Part shown: positions 1-9,019 of the stretch, piece after piece
How the letters are laid out: the number at the start of each line of letters is the position of its first letter
Numbering within the stretch: the first letter of the stretch is position 1
DNA from: Actinoplanes subtropicus
GTDB taxonomy: Bacteria > Actinomycetota > Actinomycetes > Mycobacteriales > Micromonosporaceae
DNA: 64,000 nucleotides
Reading direction: 5' to 3'
Assembly (NCBI RefSeq): GCF_000721705.1
Contig: NZ_JOJL01000017.1
Span: 62,001-126,000 of the forward strand
The notes under the pieces: model-generated
The model's input: only the letters and a program-made list of their open reading frames with translations
Database searches by the model: none
Told to the model about the DNA's origin: nothing
Made by a program: the position numbers and the translations under genes

Positions 1-356
1 GCCTCGTTGAGCAGGTGGGAGCAGGCGTACAGCCGTTCGATGACCTGCTTGGTGACCGACGAGTTGTCGCCCAGCCAGATCGGGCCCGCGATGATCAGGA
101 TGTCGGCCGGCAGGACCTTGTCGCGGTAGATCTCCGGCCACGCGTCGGTAGCCCAGCCGTGCTCGGTCATGTCCGGCCAGACCCCGGTCGCGATGTCGTG
201 GTCGACGGCCCGCAGGACCTCGACCCGTACCCCCTGCTTCTCCATGATCGCCCGGCTCAGGTCGATCAGGCCGCCGGTGTTGCTCACCTCCGGGGACCGC
301 TTCAGCGTGCAGTTGATGACCAGGGCGCGTAGATCGTCGTAACGGGTTTCGGGCAT
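1..356 (-). CDS. Flavodoxin-like NAD(P)H-dependent FMN reductase, partial
   Basis: The frame reads from an ATG at 356 leftwards off the window edge, so the C-terminal part is missing. The visible 118 residues start MPETRYDDLRALVINCTLKR and contain the flavodoxin-fold features of the NADPH-dependent FMN reductase / NAD(P)H quinone reductase family: a beta strand followed by the phosphate-binding segment (INCTLKRSPEVSNTGGL), and later ILIIAGPIWLGDNSS, the usual second FMN-contact loop. Such proteins use FMN and NAD(P)H to reduce flavins or quinones in the cytoplasm. The start is supported by a CGAGGAGG ribosome binding site (361-370) about six bases upstream. The family call rests on motifs I recognise; the substrate is unknown. 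Confidence 0.8.
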   Translation of the reverse strand, partial: MPETRYDDLRALVINCTLKRSPEVSNTGGLIDLSRAIMEKQGVRVEVLRAVDHDIATGVWPDMTEHGWATDAWPEIYRDKVLPADILIIAGPIWLGDNSSVTKQVIERLYACSHLLNE

Positions 357-752
357 CGGTTCCTCCTCGGTTGATGCCCGGTAGTCCCCGGCCCGGCCCG
401 AAGCGTTACACCAGTTGCCGTACGGCGAAGGGAAGCGGCGGCCTTCGAGCCGGGCAAAGACATCCCGGGACGACGACAGCGTTACCCGAGAAGCCACGTC
501 GCGGCGGCACAGTTCCGTACCCGTGCGACGTTTGCGCGGCTGGCCAGGCTGAACGGCCATGGCACGGCAGCAGATGCGCGATCGGCCGGTGGCCGGGGAG
601 CTGACCAGCAGTCGTGGGAATGCCGGTCGAAGGGTCGGCTGTTGCCAGAGTCTTACCGACTTCTTATGGCCTGTCGCCGAGGTGAGCGGCGGCGGCTGTC
701 GGGTCCGTACCTCCCGCCGAACCCACCGTTCATCCTCGGAGGTACATCGATC
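357..752. other. Intergenic region, no gene seen
   Basis: About 400 bases between the divergent reductase and beta-propeller genes. Short frames exist on the plus strand but have no ribosome binding site or recognisable sequence. A CGTTACA word at 404-410 matches one arm of the CGTTACA-N11-TGTAACG repeat at 18764-18788. AGTCTTAC at about 649 resembles a word upstream of the second propeller gene (near 8934). Promoters for both flanking genes must lie here, but I cannot place them. Confidence 0.4.
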
Positions 753-1930
753 ATGCGCAGAAGAACCGTTGTCGCGGCCGCCGCCACGGTGCTGATCACC
801 GGAGCCGCGGTTACCACCGGAGTTGCCTTCGCGCACGAGATCCCGCAGCAGCCTGCGAAGTACGGCGCGGGACACGCGGCCGACCGTGGCGGCATGGTTT
901 TCGTGCAGTCGAACGACCCGAAGCACAACTCCGTTCTCGCGTTCCGCCGGGCGGCCGACGGCAAGCTGACCCCGGCCGGTGAATATCGGACCGGCGGGCG
1001 CGGCGGCGCGCAGAAAGACAACCCGTTCGACCCGCTGGCCTCGCAGGAGTCGCTGGTCGTCGACCGTACCCGGCAGATGATGATCGCGGTGAACGCGGGC
1101 AGCAATTCGGTCACCACGTTCCGCGTACGCGGACAGCGCCTCACCGATCCGCACACGGTGAGTTCGGGCGGTGACTTCCCGAGCAGCATCGCGGTGTCCG
1201 GCAGCACCGTGTACGTGTTGAACGCGGGGGGCAAGACCAACGTGAGCGGCTTCCACCTGACCGATCGCGGCCTGCAGCCGTTGAGCAAATCCGCCCGCGA
1301 CCTGGGCATCACCAACGACGCCACCCCATTGTTCACCGCATCGCCGCCCCAGGTCGGTTTCAGCCCGGACGGCCGGCACCTCGTGGTGACGACCAAGAGC
1401 GGCAACACGATCGACGTGTTCGGCGTCGAGAAGGACGGTCGGCTCTCGGCCAAGCCCGTGTCGACCCGGTCGAACGGCGACGTGCCGTTCTCCTTCGTCT
1501 TCGACCGCAAGGGTCACCTGCTGGTGACCGAGGCCGCCAAGTCCGGAGTGACCTCGTACGCGCTGCGCGCCGACGGCAAGCTTCAGGTGATCACGCCGTC
1601 GGTTGAATCCGGTCAGCAGACGCTGTGCTGGATCGCGCCGGCCGGCAAGTTCTTCTACGGCACCAACCCGGGCAGCTCGACGATCACCCTCTACCACGTC
1701 GACGACGCCGGGCTGGTGTCGATCGGCGGGAAGAAGCGCCGGGCGCCGGCCCGATCGACCTGGCCGCCACGGCCGACGGATCGCTGCTCTACGTGCAGAA
1801 CACCCTGGCTGGCACGGTCGAGGGCTTCCGGGTGGCGAGCAACGGATCGCTGACCCTGGTGACGACCCTGAACAAGGGCCTGCCGGTGTTCGCCGACGGC
1901 TCCGGCATGGAGGGCCTCGTGGTCTGGTGA
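753..1930 (+). pseudogene. Secreted YncE-like beta-propeller protein, frameshifted
   Basis: Starts at ATG 753 with GGAGG at about 738 (spacing suits). MRRRTVVAAAATVLITGAAV followed by an Ala-rich cleavage region is a signal peptide, so the product is exported. The body is a seven-bladed-propeller type sequence (lactonase / YncE-like family) with repeated beta-strand blocks such as NSVTTFRV, AVSGSTVYVLNAGG and VGFSPDGRHLVVTTKSGN. Near 1725-1745 the frame is lost: the first frame runs into unrelated sequence, while the conserved ending (GPIDLAATADGSLLYVQN ... GSGMEGLVVW) continues in another frame to the stop at 1930. One lost base explains this. It could be a sequencing error or a real mutation. 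The gene at 9020 is a paralog. No enzymatic function can be assigned. Confidence 0.75.
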
Positions 1931-2058
1931 CCTTACCGGCGAACAGCGGGACGAGGGCTCACGCCCGGGTGCCGGCCGGCACCCGGGCATGTCTGCGTCG
2001 GGGCGGCGGAAGAAGGCTGAGAACAGCCGGTCCATCCTCCGCATCCTCCCGGAATTTC

Positions 2059-2712
2059 TCAATCGCCGCCGGCGGCGATGAACTCCGTGCCGTCTCGCGC
2101 AGCGGCCCACCACCAGAGGGCGAAACCGGCCGCCATGGCCACCATGGTCCACACACCGCGCGGCCAGAAGATGTGGCTGTCAACGAAGGACCAGCCGGCA
2201 CCCAACAGCACCGCGGTGCCGGGCAGCACCCGCCGGCCGTGGCCGGCGCCCAGCACCACGGTCGCGGCCAGGATCGCGATGAGCAAGGCGTAGACGGCGA
2301 CTGTCCCGAGCCGGTTGCCGGTTGCATACAGTGCCAGAACGAGCCGGCGCAGTTGGATCGGGTCGCCGGGTTGGCCGGCAATGGTGCCGGCGGCGATGCC
2401 AGCCACCGCGTCCAGACCGGTGTAGCCGGCGGCGTACACCGCGGCGCCGCCCCAGGCGACGATCCGGGCAACCCTGGGCACGCGTCGGTGCGGCCGATGC
2501 CGCAGCAATACCACAAACCCGAGCGCCAGTAGGGGAAACACGGGCAGCAGAACGATGTGTAGCCACATCCATCGATGGGCTGTCGCGGCCGACAAACCGC
2601 CCGGGTGCAGCAGGCCGGCGAAGGCGAGCAGCACCGGCCCCAAAACGGCCAAGGCCAGGGTGGTCACCGATCCGGCGGGACGGCGCCGCGGAGCGCGGCT
2701 CACCCCGTTCAT
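2059..2712 (-). CDS. Multi-pass integral membrane protein, function unknown
   Basis: About 217 residues from ATG 2712; a GTG at 2730 is an alternative start, and neither has a strong ribosome binding site. Six hydrophobic stretches are visible (for example LALAVLGPVLLAFAGLL, LHIVLLPVFPLLALGFVVLL, VAVYALLIAILAATVVLGAG, WTMVAMAAGFALWWWAAA), with basic loops such as LLRHRPHRRVPR between them, so it is a small cytoplasmic-membrane protein. I do not recognise a named family. It lies just downstream of the decayed P-type ATPase sequence on the same strand, but nothing links the two functionally. Confidence 0.65.
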   Translation of the reverse strand: MNGVSRAPRRRPAGSVTTLALAVLGPVLLAFAGLLHPGGLSAATAHRWMWLHIVLLPVFPLLALGFVVLLRHRPHRRVPRVARIVAWGGAAVYAAGYTGLDAVAGIAAGTIAGQPGDPIQLRRLVLALYATGNRLGTVAVYALLIAILAATVVLGAGHGRRVLPGTAVLLGAGWSFVDSHIFWPRGVWTMVAMAAGFALWWWAAARDGTEFIAAGGD

Positions 2713-2829
2713 GAGGTCACCGCGGGTCACTGAGTACGAGGGTCACAGCGCTGACCGTACGACCCGGACGCCGTGCGGAGGGCCGGCCGAGCCAGCGGTC
2801 AGCGGATCGTAAGAACGCGAAACCTTGAA

Positions 2830-3155
2830 CCGCCCGCCGGACGACCAGCCGGCCACCGGCCCGCACCGCCGTCGCCGGCACCCGCGCCTCGGCACCGTCC
2901 TCGCGCAGCCGGGTCGCTTGTTTGGCGCGACCTCGGCCAAGGCCCGCAACGCGGCGCCCCGCGTGGGCCTCGAACAGCCGTTTCGCCAGCACGAACACGG
3001 TGACCCCGGCTGCCACGTCCGGGTAGACCGACCCGGCAGGCTGGAACAGCGGCTCCCACGCGCTGCTCGACCGGGCGGCGCCGTCGCGGATGACGGCACC
3101 GAGCGACCGCACCGTCGCGGCGGCAACGCCCAGCGAGAACGAGGGTGTCCATCGA
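2830..3155 (-). pseudogene. Relic of a copper-type P1B P-type ATPase
   Basis: Three minus-strand frames, read in order, reproduce the middle of a CopA-like heavy-metal ATPase: MDTLV (about 3152-3138), then SLGVAAATVRSLGAVI, then PDVAAGVTVFVLAKRLFEAH, then AALRALAEVAPNK in another frame, then DGAEARVPATAVRAGGRLVV. In intact enzymes MDTLVSLG precedes a transmembrane helix, and the later part is the actuator domain before the phosphorylation loop. The N-terminal metal-binding domain, the CPC helix and the DKTGT phosphorylation site are all absent. At least three frame breaks are needed, so this is dead sequence and not a gene. It overlaps the upstream edge of the chloride-channel gene, which argues for a late start of that gene. 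Confidence 0.6.
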
Positions 3156-3222
3156 GCTGCCGAGCCCGGTGGGCAGTGAGCGCCCTGGGATGGTTGGTCG
3201 GCGACCATGGAAAGATGTAAGA

Positions 3223-4941
3223 GTGCACCAAAAAATCTGGACCTGGTTACACGGCAGCAGTGCCGGTCTACAGTCGCTCGCGGTGGTGGTCGGGGCGGGG
3301 GCCGGTCTCGGCGCGGCGGTATTCCGCTGGCTGATCATGACTGCGACCCGGCTGTTCACCGGCCACGACGACTACTCGGCGGCCGCGCACGCCGCCAATC
3401 CGCATCTGCCCGGGCTCGGCCGCTGGTTCGTGCTGTTCACCCCGGTGGTCGCGGGCCTGGTCTACGGGCCGTTGGTGTACCGCTTCGCCCGGGAGGCGCG
3501 CGGTCACGGCGTACCGGAAGTGATGTATGCGGTGGCGGAGCGCGGCGGCCGGATCCGGCCGCAGGTTGCCGTGGTCAAGGCCCTCGCGAGCGCGTTCTGC
3601 ATCGGCGGCGGCGGGTCGGTCGGCCGGGAGGGGCCGATCGTGCAGATCGGCTCGGCGCTCGGCTCCACCCTCGGCCAGCTGGTGCGGCTGCCCGAGTCCC
3701 AGCTGCGGATCCTGGTCGCCTGCGGGGCCGCCGGCGGCATCGCGGCCACGTTCAACACGCCGATCGCCGGGGTGTTCTTCGCCCTCGAACTGATCCTGGG
3801 CGACTTCGCGGTCGAATCGTTCGCCGCGGTCGTGCTCGCCGCGGTCACCGCGGCGGCGTTGAGCCGGGCCGCCTTCGGCGACCATCCATTCCTTGCACTG
3901 CCGACCTTCACCATCGGCTCGGCCGGGGAGTACGCCGCGTACGTCGTCCTCGGCCTGCTCGCCGGCGGGGTCGGAGTCGGCTGGTCGCGTGCCCTGTACT
4001 TCATCGAGGATCTCTGCGACCGGTGGTGGCGAGGTCCGGAGTGGCTACGGCCAGCGGCCGGCGGTCTGCTGCTGGGCGGGGTGTTGCTGGCGCTGCCGCA
4101 AATGTACGGCGTCGGCTACCCGGTGCTCGGCCGGGCGGTCGGCGGCGGGTACGCGCTCGGCTTCGTGCTCCTACTCCTGATCGGCAAGATCCTCGCGACC
4201 AGCCTGACCATCGGGATCGGCGGCTCGGGTGGAGTGTTCGCCCCGTCGCTGTTCGTCGGCGCGATGCTGGGTGAGGCGTTCGGGCTCGCACTGCACGCGG
4301 TCGTCCCCGCGCTGGCCCCGTCGCCGGGCGCGTACGCCCTGGTCGGCATGGGTGCGGTCTTCGCCGGGGCGGCGCGTACGCCGATCACGTCTGTACTGAT
4401 CATGTTCGAGCTGACCGGCGAGTACCGGATCATCCTGCCGCTGATGCTGGCGATCGCCCTCGCCGCCGGCGTGTCCAAGCTGCTCAGCCGGGACACGATC
4501 TACACCCGGAAGCTGCTGCGCCGCGGCATCGACCTGCAAGCGCCGGAACGTGCCCTGGCCCGGATCTCGGTCACCGCGGCGGCCGGCCAACTGCCCGCGC
4601 CGTTGCTCCCAGACGCGACGCTAGCCGATCTGACTGCGCGGTTCGCCGCCGACGGCAACACCGCGCTGCCCGTCGTCGACGACGACGGGCAACTGCTCGG
4701 GGTGGTGCAGGCGATCGAGGTGGAACGGGCGGTACAGGACGCCGCCGAGGGAATCACCGCCGCCGGCCTCGCTCACACCGTCCCGATTCTCGCCGGCGAC
4801 GAGTCGCTGGAAGACGCCCTCGCCGCCTTGACCCGCAACGGCGGAGCGGGTCTGCCGGTCGGCGCCGACGGCATCCCATCCGGTTGGCTGACCCACCGCG
4901 ACCTGCTGCGCGCGGCGGCCGGAATCCGGCAACAAGCCTGA
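3223..4941 (+). CDS. CLC-family chloride channel / H+-Cl- antiporter with CBS domains
   Basis: A polytopic membrane protein of about 572 residues. CLC hallmarks are present: GGGGSVGREGPIVQIGSA, with the gating glutamate in GREGP, and GIGGSGGVFAPSLFVGAMLG, the second anion-coordinating loop. After the membrane region (to about residue 430) come two CBS-like repeats (LADLTARFAADGNTALPVVD and LEDALAALTRNGGAGLPV), which usually bind nucleotides and tune the transporter. It should move chloride across the cytoplasmic membrane, with or without proton exchange. Possible starts are ATG 3145, ATG 3190 and GTG 3223. I chose 3223 because GGAAAG lies about nine bases upstream and because the earlier sequence belongs to the P-type ATPase relic. 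The gene stands alone. Confidence 0.88.
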   Translation: MHQKIWTWLHGSSAGLQSLAVVVGAGAGLGAAVFRWLIMTATRLFTGHDDYSAAAHAANPHLPGLGRWFVLFTPVVAGLVYGPLVYRFAREARGHGVPEVMYAVAERGGRIRPQVAVVKALASAFCIGGGGSVGREGPIVQIGSALGSTLGQLVRLPESQLRILVACGAAGGIAATFNTPIAGVFFALELILGDFAVESFAAVVLAAVTAAALSRAAFGDHPFLALPTFTIGSAGEYAAYVVLGLLAGGVGVGWSRALYFIEDLCDRWWRGPEWLRPAAGGLLLGGVLLALPQMYGVGYPVLGRAVGGGYALGFVLLLLIGKILATSLTIGIGGSGGVFAPSLFVGAMLGEAFGLALHAVVPALAPSPGAYALVGMGAVFAGAARTPITSVLIMFELTGEYRIILPLMLAIALAAGVSKLLSRDTIYTRKLLRRGIDLQAPERALARISVTAAAGQLPAPLLPDATLADLTARFAADGNTALPVVDDDGQLLGVVQAIEVERAVQDAAEGITAAGLAHTVPILAGDESLEDALAALTRNGGAGLPVGADGIPSGWLTHRDLLRAAAGIRQQA

Positions 4942-5086
4942 CGAGGCCGTGCTCGCTGCCGGGCGCCACGGCGAAGGAGCCGCGGTCCGGCACTTTTCCG
5001 ACTCGGTGGGCCGCCGAGGCGGCTGGGACCATCTGCTCGTAACCTGTGGCGGTCCCTCCGACGGCAACTGAACGCGTCACAATCTA

Positions 5087-5102
5087 GGTGCAAATGTGCA
5101 CC
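5087..5102. promoter_or_regulatory. Short inverted repeat, role unclear
   Basis: GGTGCA-AATG-TGCACC forms a perfect 6-bp inverted repeat (7 bp with the flanking A and T). It sits in the 285-bp gap between the chloride-channel gene and the convergent DUF4142 gene. It might be a weak terminator or a protein-binding site. Nothing else is seen in that gap. Confidence 0.25.
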
Positions 5103-5226
5103 TTTACTGCGGGTTGGCGGCGCTCCTTGGCGGCCAGGGCCGTGACCCCGCGCGGCGTGACCGCGGCGGCATCGCCGACGTGTGCCGGCGATGGCCTTGA
5201 CCGTGTACCGCGCTGCGGAAGGGATC

Positions 5227-6027
5227 TCACCAGCGAGCGTGTTGGCGGCGCCGGCGGTTGCCGGCCAGGCGCATGGTGGCGACGGCGCCCACGGCCAGCC
5301 CGGCGACCAGCGCGAGCAGCGTGACTGGCAGGTTCGTCTTCGACAGCGTGCTCTCGCTGGCGGTGGTGACCTGTGCGGTGGTGGCGGGCGCGGTCGTGGG
5401 TGGCGCCGACGGGTTCGGGGCGGTGGGCAGGGCGGCGAAGTCGACGATGCCGCTGCTTTCCAGCAGGGTCATGTGGGTGACGACGAATTGGTTGGCCTGT
5501 TGGGCGAGTTTGCGGACGGTGTCGTTGCGGGTGGTCGCCCGTACGGTCCCGATGGCCGGAAAGATCTTGCCGTGCGCGGCGCGGAGCCGGTCGATGTAGA
5601 TGGCGTCGAAGTCCTTGCCCGGGGCCGCGTCGCGCATCTCGCCGAGCCATCCCTGCTGGTCGTGGTTCGGCGCGTTGGGCAGGGTGATCTTCAGCTTCTT
5701 CGCGGCGGCGCGGTCCAGCGCGTCGAGGACTTTGTGCTGGGCGGCGATCTCCTTGCCGATCTGCTGGATGCGTGGGTCTTTCGACTTCTGCTGGGCCATT
5801 TCGCCGGCGGGGATCTCCCACAGCCCGGCCAGTCGGACCTTGACGACGAGGTCCTTGTCGGCGGCCGAGACGGCGCCGTCCCCGTTGTCGGAGATCAGGT
5901 TGTTGGGCGGCACCGGGACGTTCGGCTCGGCCCGCGCGGCGGACGGGCTCATGACGATCAATGCCGCGGCGGCGAGTGCCGGGCCGACCAGCCTGCGCCA
6001 TGGTGTCTTCGTCGCGGTCCCTGGCAT
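5227..6027 (-). CDS. Secreted, membrane-anchored DUF4142 protein (copy 1)
   Basis: Start ATG 6027 is fixed by AGGAGG six bases upstream; 266 residues. An N-terminal signal segment (LVGPALAAAALIVMSPSAARA) is followed by a helical DUF4142 domain. It carries the motif WEIPAGEMAQQKSKDP, shared with the paralogs at 7062 and 8047, and paired conserved His/Asp positions (AAQHKVLDALD, RAAHGKIFPAIG, VTHMTLLESSG). A Thr/Pro/Ala-rich linker leads to a C-terminal transmembrane helix and a basic tail (GNRRRRQ). The sequence before that helix is NLPVTLLALV, which resembles an LPxTG sorting signal lacking the final Gly. DUF4142 proteins are mostly uncharacterised, so no enzymatic role is claimed. The architecture indicates display on the outer face of the membrane. 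Confidence 0.82.
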   Translation of the reverse strand: MPGTATKTPWRRLVGPALAAAALIVMSPSAARAEPNVPVPPNNLISDNGDGAVSAADKDLVVKVRLAGLWEIPAGEMAQQKSKDPRIQQIGKEIAAQHKVLDALDRAAAKKLKITLPNAPNHDQQGWLGEMRDAAPGKDFDAIYIDRLRAAHGKIFPAIGTVRATTRNDTVRKLAQQANQFVVTHMTLLESSGIVDFAALPTAPNPSAPPTTAPATTAQVTTASESTLSKTNLPVTLLALVAGLAVGAVATMRLAGNRRRRQHARW

Positions 6028-6367
6028 TAGGTGCCTCCTGGCATCGGTTGTTCCCGTTTCGCGGTTCCGCGCCGGAGACCGGCAACGCGTCCTTGCAGGA
6101 TGAGATACGCATCGCGGGGACCAACGGATCAGGCCAGATGGATGCACGTAAGAACTTTGTTATCGTTGACCACCGATCCGCGGATACGCGCTCGGGCGCG
6201 CGGCAACCGTTCGTGTGCCGCCGCACCGCTACCGCGACGTCGGCACTCGTGAGCATCCCCCGGGTTGCCCTGCAGGAGCGGGCGGAGGCGGGTGGCTCCG
6301 GCTTCGGCGGTGCTCTGCCGCGGCCTCGGTCACTGCCGACTGGACGCCGCCCGTTGCCGAGGCCTGC
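6028..6367. other. Intergenic region, no gene seen
   Basis: About 340 bases between the DUF4142 copy 1 start and the end of the MarR gene, both on the minus strand. It must contain the DUF4142 promoter. AT-richer sequence at about 6150-6172 is the likeliest place, but no consensus hexamers can be assigned. No other feature is seen. Confidence 0.35.
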
Positions 6368-6943
6368 TCAGTCGGCGTCCGTGGCCGGGCTGATCTCCGC
6401 GTCGCGCCATTGCTGCCACCATTGCCGGTCGGGCACCTCGCCGGCACCCTCCACCATGGCGTTGAGAACCGAGGCGAAAGCCAGCGGGCGGGTCATCGTC
6501 AACCCGGCGACCAGTTCGGCGAGCCGCTCGCGGCGGCGCCGTGTTGCCTCGCCGACCAGGTTCCGTCCGGCCGCGGTCAGGGTGATCCAGGCGACGCGCC
6601 GGTCGTCGGGGCGCTCCTGGCGCGCCACCAGGCCCTTGCGGACCAGCCGGTTGCACATGCGGACCGCGGTCGAGGAGGTGACGGCCAGTTCCTGGGCGAG
6701 GTCGGCCACCCGTTGCGGGCCGCGGGAGACCAGGACCACGAGGGTGCGGAACTGGGGCAGTGTGACGTCCTCGTCGAGGCCACTGAGGGATCGGGCCGTT
6801 TCGGCCACGAAGGCGCGGCTGAGTGCGAGCAGGGCTCCGACCACCTCCTCCTCGGCCGGTGACAAAGCGGTCGGCGACACCGCAGGCAGCCCCGCGACAC
6901 GACCCTCGTGGAGCTCACTGCTCGTGCCCACGTTCGTGGCCAT
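6368..6943 (-). CDS. MarR-family transcriptional regulator
   Basis: 191 residues from ATG 6943, preceded by GGGAGAA at a good distance; ATG 6967 is an alternative. The central winged helix-turn-helix is typical of MarR: VTLPQFRTLVVLVSRGPQRV, then DLAQELAVTSSTAVRMCNRL, then a wing VRKGLVARQERPDDRRV with the usual D-x-R-R, and ITLTAAGRNLVGE. Flanking helices would form the dimer interface. It is a cytoplasmic DNA-binding protein, often ligand-responsive. It lies between two DUF4142 paralogs on the same strand (119 bp from the upstream one), so it may control these cell-surface genes. I see no clear operator. Confidence 0.85.
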   Translation of the reverse strand: MATNVGTSSELHEGRVAGLPAVSPTALSPAEEEVVGALLALSRAFVAETARSLSGLDEDVTLPQFRTLVVLVSRGPQRVADLAQELAVTSSTAVRMCNRLVRKGLVARQERPDDRRVAWITLTAAGRNLVGEATRRRRERLAELVAGLTMTRPLAFASVLNAMVEGAGEVPDRQWWQQWRDAEISPATDAD

Positions 6944-7061
6944 TTCCGATTCTCCCGCGTCCCGCATGGTGCTGATCTTTCTCCGTTCCCTGGTGCGTGT
7001 CATGTGCCTGTCGGCCCGTGCTCGGCACGGCCATTGTGTGGTCGTGCCCGCCCCGCAGGTG

Positions 7062-7808
7062 TCACCTTCGCGGTGCCGCGGTCCGCGCTTCGATCCCCGG
7101 CCGACGACCGCGCATGGTCCGGACGGCGGCGATCCCCGCGATGCCCACCACGCCGGCGCCAAGGAACCAGAGCAGCGTCGACGAGATCGACGGCCCGGCA
7201 CCGGGATTGACGTGTGCCGTTCCGGCGGTGAACAGCTCCTGATCGGCCGACATGGCGGCCGGTGGCAACTTGGCGTACTGCACCAGGCCGGTGCTTTCCA
7301 GCATCTGCATGTGGTGCATGACGAAGATGCTCGCTTGGGCGGCCAGCTTCCGTACGACCTCGTTGTGGGTGGACGCCCGCACCGCGGAGATGACCGGGAA
7401 GATGAAGCCGTGCGTGCCGCGCAGTAAGGTGACGAACATCTGGTCGAACTGGATGCCCCTGGCTGCCTGCAACTGGTTCACGAAGCCCTGCTGCTGGGCG
7501 GTCGGCGTGGCCGGCAGCGTCACCCCCAGCTTGTTCGCGGCGTCCACGGTCAACTGATCCAGCTGCACGTGCTGGTTCGCGATCGCCTGGCCGACTTGCC
7601 GGATCTGCACTGTCGTGCCCTTCTGGGCGGCCATCTGCCCGGCCGGGATCTCCCACAGGCCGGCCTGCCGTACGCCGTTGAGCAGGGTCAGGTCGGCCAC
7701 GCCCAACTGGGTGGACGCCGGATCGGCGCCGGCCCGCACCGGTAACACGATCAGGGCAGCGAGCGCGGCGACGGCCAGCGCAACCGTACGGCGTAGCAGG
7801 GGTGACAT
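7062..7808 (-). CDS. Secreted, membrane-anchored DUF4142 protein (copy 2)
   Basis: Start ATG 7808 with GGAGG six bases upstream; 248 residues. A signal peptide (RRTVALAVAALAALIVLPVRAGA) precedes the DUF4142 domain, which has WEIPAGQMAAQKG, NQHVQLDQLTVDAA, RGTHGFIFPVISAVRAST and MHHMQMLESTGLVQYAKL. A C-terminal hydrophobic helix (LLWFLGAGVVGIAGIAAVRT) and basic end follow. It is closer to copy 3 (8047) than to copy 1 across the domain (for example ESTGLVQYAKLPPAAM versus ESTGLVRYQKLAPAAI). Copies 2 and 3 are transcribed divergently from a 238-bp gap, which suggests a local inverted duplication. Location should be extracytoplasmic; the biochemical role is unknown. Confidence 0.82.
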   Translation of the reverse strand: MSPLLRRTVALAVAALAALIVLPVRAGADPASTQLGVADLTLLNGVRQAGLWEIPAGQMAAQKGTTVQIRQVGQAIANQHVQLDQLTVDAANKLGVTLPATPTAQQQGFVNQLQAARGIQFDQMFVTLLRGTHGFIFPVISAVRASTHNEVVRKLAAQASIFVMHHMQMLESTGLVQYAKLPPAAMSADQELFTAGTAHVNPGAGPSISSTLLWFLGAGVVGIAGIAAVRTMRGRRPGIEARTAAPRR

Positions 7809-8046
7809 CGGTGCCTCCACGTGGTCGCTCAACCTTCGTCAGGCAGTACGGCGCGGAGCGCAAGAACGTTCACTTGTGCACCCAAATACCTTTTCTAGAT
7901 GTCACTGATCTTGCCGCGCCATGCGAGCTACTGTGCGTATAGCCGCGTACATGTCATGCAGGAAAAGGAATTTAAGTGCATTACTGAACCTTCTTGTCGC
8001 GACGGTCGTACCTCCTGCCGTGGGTCCCGCGCTCCTGGAGGTTCGA

Positions 8047-8796
8047 ATGTCGTCGCTTGTTCGCCGGGCGGCCGCTGTCGCGGTCGCCGCGATTGCTGCG
8101 CTGCTGGTGTCGTCCGCTCCCGCGCAAGCCGGTGCGGATGGGCCGGCTCTGCTGAACGCGGCCGATATGACGCTGCTCGTCGGCCTGCACCAGGCCGCCT
8201 TGTGGGAAATCCCGGCCGGGCAACTGGCGGCCCAGAAGGGCACGGCACCGAAGGTCCGGCAGGCCGGCCAGAAGATCGCCGACGAGCACGGCCGGCTCGA
8301 CCAGCAAACCACCGCGGCCGGCAAACAGCTTGGTGTGACGCTTCCCGTCACGGCGACCGCCCAGCAGCAGGAAGCCCTCGGCCGATTGCAGACGGCCGAC
8401 GGAAGCCAGTTCGACCAACTTTTCGTCGCCTCGTTGCGCGACGCGTACGGGTTCCTCTACCCGATCATCGGCGAGGTCCGCTCCGCCACCCGCAGCGCGG
8501 TGATCCGGCACCTGGCCGACCAGGCCAACGTCGCGGTCCTGGACTACCTGGACATCCTGGAGAGCACCGGTCTGGTGCGGTATCAGAAGCTGGCGCCGGC
8601 TGCGATCCCGCCGGCACAGGACCTATCCACGCTCGGGATGGCCCAGGCAGACGCCGGAATGTCGCCGCCGATCTCCCCGACGGTCCTCTGGCTGCTCGCG
8701 CTCGGAGGATCCGCCGTCGCGGTCATCGCCGCCATGCGGATCCGCCGCCGCCGGCTCCCGGCAGTCGACCCGCGTACCGCGGCCGGACGATCGTAA
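8047..8796 (+). CDS. Secreted, membrane-anchored DUF4142 protein (copy 3)
   Basis: 249 residues from ATG 8047, with TGGAGG five bases upstream; the in-frame ATG at 7921 has no such site. It has a signal peptide (RRAAAVAVAAIAALLVSSAP with AQA cleavage site), a DUF4142 domain with WEIPAGQLAAQKG, DEHGRLDQQTTAAG and RDAYGFLYPIIGEVRSAT, then a C-terminal transmembrane helix (VLWLLALGGSAVAVIAAM) and an Arg-rich tail (RIRRRR). It is divergent from copy 2 and is followed 223 bp later by a secreted beta-propeller gene on the same strand. The cluster therefore codes for several exported proteins of unknown partnership. Confidence 0.82.
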   Translation: MSSLVRRAAAVAVAAIAALLVSSAPAQAGADGPALLNAADMTLLVGLHQAALWEIPAGQLAAQKGTAPKVRQAGQKIADEHGRLDQQTTAAGKQLGVTLPVTATAQQQEALGRLQTADGSQFDQLFVASLRDAYGFLYPIIGEVRSATRSAVIRHLADQANVAVLDYLDILESTGLVRYQKLAPAAIPPAQDLSTLGMAQADAGMSPPISPTVLWLLALGGSAVAVIAAMRIRRRRLPAVDPRTAAGRS

Positions 8797-9019
8797 ACAA
8801 CCAGGTATCCCGGGTGCGTGACCCGCTCGGCACACGACGCCCCGGGGAGCCTGAAGGGGTCTTCCCAGCCGACCGCGGAAAGGGGCGGCGGCACGGTGCG
8901 CCGGCGCTGTGGTGATGCCGCCTTCAACCACCAAGTCTTACGAGGTTGTGACGTGCAGTAACGCCACCTCGGTTGCCGGAGACGAAGTCTGTGCCCGATA
9001 GGCAACCGAAGGAGTTCCC

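Noticed and set aside
371..795. Short plus-strand frames before the first propeller gene
   Set aside because: No ribosome binding site, no similarity, and they overlap the propeller start in other frames.
1603..2532. A 309-codon plus-strand frame
   Set aside because: It combines a shadow of the propeller gene with antisense of the membrane-protein gene; composition is Arg/Gly/Pro-rich shadow.
8932..8945. AGTCTTAC word shared upstream of both propeller genes as a promoter element
   Set aside because: Only two eight-base matches with different spacing to the starts (about 104 and 86 bases); too weak to call.
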